Of a stretch of 13,135 nucleotides of DNA, positions 1 to 5,194 are shown one piece after another. The notes under the pieces were generated by a model, which was given only the letters and a program-made list of their open reading frames with translations, had not been told where the DNA came from and made no database searches. Both the position numbers and the translations under genes were made by a program. This DNA is from Muribaculaceae bacterium (GTDB lineage: Bacteria; Bacteroidota; Bacteroidia; Bacteroidales; Muribaculaceae). Within the stretch, counting starts at the first letter, position 1; every line of letters starts with the position of its first letter. The stretch is taken from contig JAIDTS010000548.1 in NCBI GenBank assembly GCA_029060585.1, positions 1 to 13,135 of the forward strand. The letters are read 5' to 3'.

Positions 1-16
1 CATTCCGGATATCCTG

Positions 17-51
17 TAAAAATCGATCCCGGCTCTGACAAGGGCCGGGAT
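17..51 (-). terminator. Rho-independent terminator of the leftward operon
   Basis: Read on the minus strand, a perfect 8-bp stem ATCCCGGC/GCCGGGAT (26-33 with 44-51) closes a 10-nt loop and is followed two to three bases later by a run of five T. It lies just past the last repressor-tail remnant and ends the string of minus-strand genes that starts at the repressor. No complementary T run lies on the other side, so it acts leftward only. Confidence 0.75.
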
Positions 52-61
52 TAGAAAACTT

Positions 62-124
62 CTGGCGGAGGGCGATGTTTTCCTTCTCAAGTTCTGATTC
101 GCGGGGAGAGGTGGCGATGTGGAG
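62..124 (-). pseudogene. Repressor 3'-end remnant (third tail)
   Basis: Read on the minus strand these 63 bases encode LHIATSPRESELEKENIALR plus Q, the start of the coiled-coil tail found at the end of repressor-type proteins in this window. By hand alignment about 55 of 63 bases match positions 2388-2450 of the second tail, without gaps. It starts four bases after the stop codon of the STAS-like gene, in another reading frame and with no start codon, and homology stops abruptly before the terminator. It is a recombination scar, not a gene. Tails 2 and 3 belong to one sequence type; tail 1 and the intact repressor belong to another. Confidence 0.7.
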
Positions 125-128
125 ATTT

Positions 129-470
129 TTAGATAGCCTCGAAGAATTCCTGCATGTCCTTCAGAGTATTGAGATGATATACTTTGGCATTCATGTGAGG
201 ATATTCACGAGGTTCTTTTCTTCCTCTAACAACCAAATCATACATCATCTTTACATCACCTTCCATTCCTGTTATTGAAAGCTTAGGATAGTCTATCATG
301 AGATTACAAATCTCGTCTCCTACCGAGCGAGATATGAATACTACTCCGGAGAAATCAAGTGTGGAGTCTTCATTATACCTGTCAAGGAGTCGCTCGATGT
401 CACGACGAAAAAACGAACGGGTTCTCAGATCACTTCCAAGATGGTTCGATATCGATATTACAGTTTTCAT
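129..470 (-). CDS. STAS-like domain protein (DUF4325 type)
   Basis: This 113-residue protein resembles the short STAS-like (DUF4325) family. The recognisable part is a hydrophobic strand running into DFSGVVFISRSVGDEICNLM (about residues 39-58), matching the family pattern of F-GV--IS-S-ADE, followed by a predicted helix. There is no membrane segment or signal peptide. STAS-fold proteins usually act as small phospho-regulated or ligand-responsive partners rather than enzymes. No ATPase partner of the kind sometimes found beside DUF4325 genes is seen, though one could lie outside the window. It is the last intact gene of the leftward operon, 126 bases after the HIRAN gene, and is followed at once by a repressor-tail remnant and terminator. 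The ATG at 470 follows an A/T-rich leader and I see no better start. The family call is fairly safe; the function is unknown. Confidence 0.7.
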   Translation of the reverse strand: MKTVISISNHLGSDLRTRSFFRRDIERLLDRYNEDSTLDFSGVVFISRSVGDEICNLMIDYPKLSITGMEGDVKMMYDLVVRGRKEPREYPHMNAKVYHLNTLKDMQEFFEAI

Positions 471-596
471 AATAATCAGCTAAAGATCATTGAACACTGA
501 AGTATTTAATTGAAACATGAGATTTTATCACGAAGTTCTATCTGGAGTCTTGAATAGAAACTGTTTAATGTTACTAGATATAACATCTTTTGTTTA

Positions 597-1319
597 TCAA
601 TATTTGATATCGATCCTAACATATAATTTCTCAAATTCAGGCACATTCGTATATCGCCATACTGATAGTTTTACTCCATTTAGATTCCTTCTTCTAAAAA
701 TTGTATTGTGACCTTTCTTTATATATCCGATTTTTTCGCCCTTGAAACTCACAAATACAGCATTCTGATCAAACTGATTTCCTGGTTCTTTCTCATAATC
801 TAAAGTATCGCCAATTGTAAGCTTAGACAAATCGAACTCACTTACTGAAAGACCGGCTATGTCAGTGATAAATGAATGCTTATGATTGCTGAAATATTGA
901 GGTACGAATTCAAACATATCGCCAAGAGATAAACCCTGAGTTTGTGCAAGTACATAGAGTTTATTATTTACCTGTTCTTTATCAACTAACCAAAAATCAT
1001 AGAAATCATCCGCGTCGGATCTATTATTATTTATCAAACGTCCAAAAAAGACTTCTGAAATTTGAAGGGAACTGAAAGATTCCTGGTCCAAAGGCAATCC
1101 GGGATAACCGCAAAAATTATTATCTACTTTTTTAGCTTTTTCAACACCATCGGTTGAATATTCAAATTTCAGATCATTACCGTCCTTGGACACAATAATA
1201 GATCCGACATCGATACGACGATGCCCTTTCCCAGGTCTCCACATAAGGGAGATACGTGAAAAATCATACTTATTTGCCATAATCAATGAGTTTAGAATAT
1301 ATGTAGTTAATACGAGCAT
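597..1319 (-). CDS. HipA N-lobe-like protein with C-terminal HIRAN domain
   Basis: Up to 240 residues. The first part looks like the small N-terminal subdomain of HipA kinases: a beta-rich stretch, then GYPGLPLDQESFSS (71-84) and FFGRLINNNRSDADDF (91-106), in the manner of the LPL and ff-nLLPEG-xR segments. The C-terminal part, about 147-235, is a HIRAN domain: FITDIAGLSV, GDTLDYEKEPGNQFDQNAVF and KGEKIGYIKK are its hallmark segments. HIRAN domains bind DNA, with 3' single-stranded ends as the known ligand in HLTF. The first ATG (1319) follows the kinase stop codon directly (TAGATG), so translation is probably coupled. An internal ATG at 1280, before ANKYDFSR, also has an A/T-rich leader and would give 227 residues. 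Together with the kinase it looks like a split HipA, in which N-lobe and catalytic core are separate chains, as in HipBST. The pairing is inference. Confidence 0.65.
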   Translation of the reverse strand: MLVLTTYILNSLIMANKYDFSRISLMWRPGKGHRRIDVGSIIVSKDGNDLKFEYSTDGVEKAKKVDNNFCGYPGLPLDQESFSSLQISEVFFGRLINNNRSDADDFYDFWLVDKEQVNNKLYVLAQTQGLSLGDMFEFVPQYFSNHKHSFITDIAGLSVSEFDLSKLTIGDTLDYEKEPGNQFDQNAVFVSFKGEKIGYIKKGHNTIFRRRNLNGVKLSVWRYTNVPEFEKLYVRIDIKY

Positions 1320-2306
1320 CTATGAGTTTAACAATAAATTGTTTTCGTTTGTTTGATATCCGAAAGTCGTTAAAAGTTTCCTCTGGTATCTATCATCCAT
1401 GTGCTCGATATGATATGTCAATTCATCAAAACTGTAGTTAGACAAATGATGTGAAATAAAATGAGAACATTCATTAGGGTATTTTTCCAATAGACAATCA
1501 ATAGTTTCCAAGAATGTCATTTTCTCTTCACCTACAATTATATCCGATTTTCCATTTGAGAAAAATCTATCAAACAATGTTTCATTCTCTAATAGAGTAG
1601 AGATTCGTTCTTCCGACAGTTCTCTTCCCAAACTGCTTCCATTATCATAAAAAGGAGCAAATGTATGCCTTATTATGGCAAGGAGCTTAGGAACTTTAAG
1701 TAATGGAATTTTAAATTCCCTGTGTATGTTCCAGTATGTCTTGTATCTTTTATAAAATATTTGTTTACTTAGCTTGGAATTTAAGTTCTCACCTTCCTTA
1801 TTTCTTATCAATGCCCAATTCTCAGAATGCCTATCAGTATTGCCAATTATACAATCAAACAAGACCATTTCTACGGCTATTCTTCGGTATTCTATCAAAC
1901 CAACAGATTTTAATGCTCGTTCAATTTTTTCAAAATGATGATTCGTCTTGCATATTTCTCTAAAATTTGGTTCTACTTGGAGTATGAAATTCACACCTTC
2001 TATCAATTCTTCCTTTTTGATATCAATCATATTTTCTGAGAGACATCCAATTTTATCGCCGTAGCTTGCTATGTGATAATGCAATACTGGAAGTTTCAAA
2101 AGCATTCCAAGCCTATCAGCAGCAATCTCAGACCAGAACTCAAAAGGATAAATCTTCTTGTTCTGGTTAATAGATGTTTTGAAATAAAATGTTTGACCGG
2201 ATGGTGCGATAAAGATAGCTTTATCACGAGTTCCAGTAGTATTGACTTCTGGAATTTTTATCCATGAGTCAAGTTTGAAGTATATAGGTGGTTCAAAAAT
2301 TCTCAT
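1320..2306 (-). CDS. HipA-like serine/threonine kinase, catalytic core
   Basis: A 328-residue HipA/CtkA-type kinase without the usual N-terminal subdomain. Visible motifs: nucleotide-binding lysine in TFYFKTS (K43), helix residue E60 in EFWSEIAADRLG, catalytic loop FDCIIGNTDRHSENW (D151, N156, D158, H160, N163) and metal-binding FAPFYDNGSSLG (D221). All residues needed for phosphotransfer appear present, so it should be active. Between the catalytic loop and the DNG motif lies a longer-than-usual basic insert (about 168-215), which could take the place of the family's autophosphorylated regulatory loop. The known relative HipA phosphorylates glutamyl-tRNA synthetase; the substrate here cannot be read from sequence. 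The ATG lies three bases after the stop codon of a repressor-tail remnant, so its ribosome-binding region is made of tail sequence. No HipB-like gene is adjacent; the only HTH gene of the operon is the repressor 2 kb upstream. Confidence 0.75.
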   Translation of the reverse strand: MRIFEPPIYFKLDSWIKIPEVNTTGTRDKAIFIAPSGQTFYFKTSINQNKKIYPFEFWSEIAADRLGMLLKLPVLHYHIASYGDKIGCLSENMIDIKKEELIEGVNFILQVEPNFREICKTNHHFEKIERALKSVGLIEYRRIAVEMVLFDCIIGNTDRHSENWALIRNKEGENLNSKLSKQIFYKRYKTYWNIHREFKIPLLKVPKLLAIIRHTFAPFYDNGSSLGRELSEERISTLLENETLFDRFFSNGKSDIIVGEEKMTFLETIDCLLEKYPNECSHFISHHLSNYSFDELTYHIEHMDDRYQRKLLTTFGYQTNENNLLLNS

Positions 2307-2309
2307 TAA

Positions 2310-2527
2310 TTACAAAGAACATTTAATATTTTCTGATGTCTCTTTTTCCATTAGGCGGATGATTTTGGACTGGGCTTCGATGAGCTGCTGGCGGAGGGCG
2401 ATGTTTTCCTTCTCCAGTTCCGCTTCGCGAGAAGAGGTACCTATGTGGAGGTCGCGGCCGCCTGACTGTGGTCGGTGGCATTGATTGTCATCACTCCCCT
2501 GCTTTCATCTAACATCTCCATATTCAT
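2310..2527 (-). pseudogene. Repressor 3'-end remnant (second tail), frameshifted
   Basis: On the minus strand this reads MLDESRGVMTINATDHSQ, then after a frame change GRDLHIGTSSREAELEKENI and a further coiled-coil stretch up to a TAA at 2310-2312. It matches the linker and coiled-coil tail of the intact repressor (NESRGGVTVSATDNSQAAGR onward). Compared with tail 1 it lacks four bases near 2455-2462, within GCGGCCGC, which breaks the frame; as it stands, the ATG at 2527 would give only a short peptide ending at a TAG. There is no HTH-coding part. The sequence ends three bases before the HipA-like start codon, the same placement the intact repressor has before its own downstream gene. Confidence 0.8.
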
Positions 2528-2593
2528 GGATTTTTTTGTTATTATTGTATAAGATCATATAACTTTCAACTAATGCAACAAATCCTGTACATA

Positions 2594-3145
2594 TTACTTA
2601 CTTTTGTTCTTCCTGCTTGTATCGGTAGCGGTATCCTTTGTCTTATAGGCTTGATCATTGAGATTGTCAGTGATCTGCCGAGCACCATCAAGGACTTCAT
2701 CCGTCGCCCCAATCTTACCGACCTTCGCTTCATTCTTCATGATATCGCTCTCATAATGGGGAGCATCCTTTTCATATGCATTGGTGTGATGGGCATCATA
2801 GCATCCCTTACAGCATAAAACAAAAGAGCAAAAAGCAGAAAGCACAGCTGCCAACGCTGAAAGGTAGACGGATATACGCTGACGCTTGGCGGCGTTCTCC
2901 TCATTTGCCTTATTCGTGAAATATTGAGAATGATACAGCCATTCCATGGCAGGAGTCATAGTGGTCCAATCATGCGAAGCATTCATTATGTGCAATTCAT
3001 GCAGCAATGCCTTGTAATCAGCAGTGCCATATAGCATTTTGCAACTTTGTTCGGATATGAATTCACCTTTGGCAACTCTCTGGTGAAGATCGTCTATGAT
3101 CTCTTGGCATCTGATATAATATTTCCGTCGTCGCTTTTCTGACAT
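2594..3145 (-). CDS. Single-pass membrane protein of unknown function
   Basis: I do not recognise a family for these 183 residues. The N-terminal 90 residues are charged and helical (SEKRRRKYYIRCQEIIDDLH), with an aromatic patch AMEWLYHSQYF near 66-76. One membrane segment follows at about 91-110 (SVYLSALAAVLSAFCSFVLC), and the remaining 70 residues are very hydrophilic. It starts 25 bases after the stop of repressor tail 1, with a GATTGCATTATG leader like the GATTCATTATG before the HIRAN-BRCT gene. Co-direction with the operon and placement right behind a repressor tail favour it as a real gene. A caution: the opposite strand at 2573-2818 has an 81-codon frame in the same codon register, encoding a hydrophobic two-segment peptide; hydrophobic and hydrophilic codons mirror each other here, so the C-terminal 70 residues could instead be the shadow. 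Confidence 0.5.
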   Translation of the reverse strand: MSEKRRRKYYIRCQEIIDDLHQRVAKGEFISEQSCKMLYGTADYKALLHELHIMNASHDWTTMTPAMEWLYHSQYFTNKANEENAAKRQRISVYLSALAAVLSAFCSFVLCCKGCYDAHHTNAYEKDAPHYESDIMKNEAKVGKIGATDEVLDGARQITDNLNDQAYKTKDTATDTSRKNKSK

Positions 3146-3170
3146 AATGCAATCCTGTCAATTAAATTAT

Positions 3171-3368
3171 TTATTTGGTCTTGAGCTCGGATATGCGCTC
3201 TTTGAGTTCGGAAATGCGCTCGTCTTTTTCCTTGACTATGGCTTCAAGATACTTAACTCTTTCTGCTAAAATAGCATCTTCTGTTGACACATGGATGTCT
3301 CGGCCAGCTGCTTGACTGTGGTCGGTGGCATTCACTGTAACTCCTCCCCTGCCTTCATCGAAATCTAA
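3171..3368 (-). pseudogene. Repressor 3'-end remnant (first tail)
   Basis: The minus strand encodes 65 residues in one open frame starting LDFDEGRGGVTVNATDHSQA and ending RISELKTK before a TAA at 3171-3173. By hand count about 50 of 61 residues are identical to the C-terminus of the intact repressor, aligned without gaps. It has no start codon and no HTH. It begins three bases after the TAA of the HIRAN-BRCT gene, in the same frame, so two consecutive TAA codons separate the two. It ends 25 bases before the next gene. It is thus a clean truncation of a repressor whose cargo gene survives downstream. Confidence 0.85.
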
Positions 3369-3371
3369 TTA

Positions 3372-4355
3372 TTAACATAATAAGAAAGAAATTGCAACTA
3401 TACTGATAAAAATAACAGCTATTACACTTGCGCACCCATTGGATGAATTTTGAGCCTGATTCGAAGAAATCCGAATTTCCGGTTCGTGAGAACGTATTAT
3501 GGGTCTCTCATTTGTAGTCCTGTATTGCCTGCTATTAGATTTAATATCTATTGAAGAATCTAAGTCTTCGTAACCAAGTAATTCAGAGACTGAGACAATG
3601 GTTTTACCATCCTCAATAGCCTTACTTACAGTAGCAGTATTCGTCCATTTATCCCATTTTATGAGAACATCTGTAGTTCGTTTCTTATATCTTTGAGTTA
3701 AACGTGCACCATGTTCAATTAAATAGCGAGCGGCCAATTCTGCATCCATTGTCTCCCGATTTGATGCAAAAGCCACTTCCTTTCCAAAGAACCTTTCGTC
3801 TCGCTCATCTTCAGGTAAAGCTTCGGCAATAAAGTCGCATATATGAATTTCTTTGAAACTGAAGTTGCTACTTTCTTTCCGTGTCTTAACAATATCAGGA
3901 AGGGACTGATCATAGATGACATAGTCTGTGTCTTTCTTCAAACTACTGTTTATTATAGCACCAAATGATTTCGCTATAGCAACTACATCTGATTTGTAAA
4001 GCTTTACAAAATCACTACATATATACACTTTTTTACCTGTAAATGGCGATTCTGTTTTTTGGTGAGTGTCGTAGATTGCCACTCCTCCTCTATATACATT
4101 AGCAGAAGGAATAATTTCCAGAGAAATATTACATGGTAATTTCGCTATATTTTTGTTATTTGCCCACATTCTCACATATGCGGTAAGCTCACGCGGAATA
4201 TAACCCACTAATTTGTCAAATTCATTATATATGGCAATCGCATTTGAATCAAACGGATTATTCTCTGGCATAATATATCCTTTGAAGTTACCATGGTCTG
4301 AAGCGCGACAATGATGTTTTATTCCTGAAATATCACATGAAAACGGAGATCTCAT
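3372..4355 (-). CDS. HIRAN-BRCT-BRCT protein with C-terminal membrane anchor
   Basis: This 327-residue protein has an unusual order of domains. Residues 1-85 are a HIRAN domain (CDISGIKHHCRASDHGNFKG, PENNPFDSNAIAIYNE, KLVGYIPREL), a fold that binds DNA ends. Residues about 105-180 fit a BRCT domain (FTGKKVYICSD, then SFGAIINSSLKKDTDYVIYD), and about 189-263 fit a second (FFGKEVAFASN, LIEHGARLTQRYKKRTTDVL, SKAIEDGKTIVSVSELLGY). A polar linker leads to a hydrophobic C-terminus at 308-326 (CASVIAVIFISIVAISFLLC), which should anchor the protein with its N-terminal domains in the cytoplasm. BRCT domains bind DNA ends or phosphopeptides and bacteria usually carry a single one in DNA ligase LigA. 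No catalytic domain is seen. It starts 28 bases after the repressor stop, so it is co-transcribed with the repressor and likely made in the lysogen. A sensor of phage DNA or broken forks at the membrane is my inference. Confidence 0.7.
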   Translation of the reverse strand: MRSPFSCDISGIKHHCRASDHGNFKGYIMPENNPFDSNAIAIYNEFDKLVGYIPRELTAYVRMWANNKNIAKLPCNISLEIIPSANVYRGGVAIYDTHQKTESPFTGKKVYICSDFVKLYKSDVVAIAKSFGAIINSSLKKDTDYVIYDQSLPDIVKTRKESSNFSFKEIHICDFIAEALPEDERDERFFGKEVAFASNRETMDAELAARYLIEHGARLTQRYKKRTTDVLIKWDKWTNTATVSKAIEDGKTIVSVSELLGYEDLDSSIDIKSNSRQYRTTNERPIIRSHEPEIRISSNQAQNSSNGCASVIAVIFISIVAISFLLC

Positions 4356-4383
4356 AATGAATCTTGTTATCTTTCGTGAGTCT

Positions 4384-4752
4384 TTATTTATTCTTCAAAT
4401 CTTCAATACGTTCCTTGAGCTCGGAGATGCGCTCGTCCTTTTCCTTGACTATGGCTTCGAGGTATTTTACTCTCTCGGCCATCAGGGCATCCTCGGGAGC
4501 AACGTGGAGGTCCCGCCCTGCCGCCTGGCTGTTGTCGGTGGCAGAAACTGTCACTCCACCCCTGCTCTCATTAAAGAAAAAAGTTGAGGAGATATGATAT
4601 ACCTTGCATAGCCTCTCGATTAATCCAGTCTTGATATCTTTGGTTTTAAGAATTCCATCAAGATTTTGTGGGGTCATATCAAGTTTTCTTGCAACATTCG
4701 CAAGTGTCTCATCTAAAGACAGTAAGCTTATTTTTAATTCTTCTCCCGTCAT
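4384..4752 (-). CDS. HTH repressor with C-terminal coiled coil
   Basis: A 122-residue DNA-binding protein. Residues about 12-50 form a helix-turn-helix of the phage-repressor kind (ETLANVARKLDMTPQNLDGI, then KTGLIERLCKVYHIS). A short linker NESRGGVTVSATDNSQAAGR is followed by a charged heptad-like helix from about residue 88 to the end (ERVKYLEAIVKEKDERISEL), well suited to dimerisation. There is no LexA-like peptidase domain, so induction would not go by RecA-driven self-cleavage. It is divergent from the early gene at 4875 and the space between holds a symmetric operator, so it probably represses the rightward promoter and possibly itself. It heads the leftward cargo operon. Three partial copies of its linker and tail lie further along that operon. 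Confidence 0.8.
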   Translation of the reverse strand: MTGEELKISLLSLDETLANVARKLDMTPQNLDGILKTKDIKTGLIERLCKVYHISSTFFFNESRGGVTVSATDNSQAAGRDLHVAPEDALMAERVKYLEAIVKEKDERISELKERIEDLKNK

Positions 4753-4767
4753 AATCGAGCCACAATT

Positions 4768-4848
4768 ATAAAGTTAATTTATGTTAATTCTATAAAGTAT
4801 TTACTTGATATATCAAATTAATACTTTATCTTTGCACCATAAAGTTAA
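4768..4848. promoter_or_regulatory. Repressor operator cluster with 38-bp dyad
   Basis: Positions 4792-4829 form a near-perfect inverted repeat: ATAAAGTATT (4792-4801) pairs with AATACTTTAT (4820-4829) around the central palindrome TTGATATATCAA (4805-4816), all with the same centre and only two unmatched pairs in nineteen. Two further half-sites ATAAAGTTAA occur at 4768-4777 and 4839-4848, in the orientation of the left arm of the dyad. This spacing of one strong dyad plus flanking half-sites between divergent genes is what a dimeric, cooperative phage repressor would use. Confidence 0.75.
4805..4834 (+). promoter_or_regulatory. Rightward early promoter
   Basis: TATCTTTG at 4827-4834 matches the Bacteroidetes -7 element TAnnTTTG exactly; TTG at 4805-4807, 19 bases upstream, serves as the -33 element. 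Transcription would start near 4840, inside the flanking half-site at 4839-4848. The promoter lies within the operator dyad, so repressor binding would block it. Confidence 0.7.
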
Positions 4849-4874
4849 CAATAAACAATAAATTGACAAAGAAA

Positions 4875-5159
4875 ATGGCAGAAAAAATTATTGGAAAGGA
4901 GCAGACGCTGTTCGATGGAGATCCTGCGGTGGAGGTAGTTCTACCGGTGGCGAGAGAGTATCCGGAGGAGGAACGCAAGCCGATAAGGATCCGCCCGGTG
5001 CTGATGGCGCTGTCGACGGGGGAAGAGGCGAAATTCCCGATAGAGAAGATGAGGAGCATCCGCGCCATAGCGTCGGACTTAGGAGCGATCATGGACCGCA
5101 GGTATCAGACCCGCATAGACCGCGAGACACGCACCATCAGCGTCACCCGGACAGCTTAG
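4875..5159 (+). CDS. Small early protein of unknown function
   Basis: 94 residues from the ATG at 4875; an in-frame TTG at 4863 is possible but the ATG has the A-rich leader typical here. The protein is soluble, with an acidic N-terminal half (VAREYPEEERKPIRIRPVLM) and a basic, Arg-rich end (IMDRRYQTRIDRETRTISVT). The segment FPIEKMRSIRAIASDLGAIM looks like a helix, followed by a beta hairpin; this resembles small DNA-binding proteins, but I see no defined HTH. It is the first gene behind the repressor-controlled promoter, 35 bases before the methyltransferase, so it is made early on induction. A Cro-like or anti-repressor role is possible but not shown. Confidence 0.7.
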   Translation: MAEKIIGKEQTLFDGDPAVEVVLPVAREYPEEERKPIRIRPVLMALSTGEEAKFPIEKMRSIRAIASDLGAIMDRRYQTRIDRETRTISVTRTA

Positions 5160-5194
5160 AATTAAATCTTGCCCAAAAACAAAAATCAGAACTC

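Noticed and set aside
75..278. Plus-strand frame across the STAS-like gene and tail 3
   Set aside because: It is antisense to the STAS-like protein and starts within the repressor-tail remnant; no leader or domain.
471..596. Search for a fourth repressor tail or a promoter between the HIRAN and STAS-like genes
   Set aside because: None of the tail motifs (ATDHSQ, GRDLH, EKENIAL) is found in any frame on the minus strand, and no TAnnTTTG element is present.
4814..4821. Possible minus-strand -7 element TTAATTTG for the repressor promoter
   Set aside because: One mismatch to the consensus and no TTTG-like element at the right distance; the repressor promoter stays unassigned.
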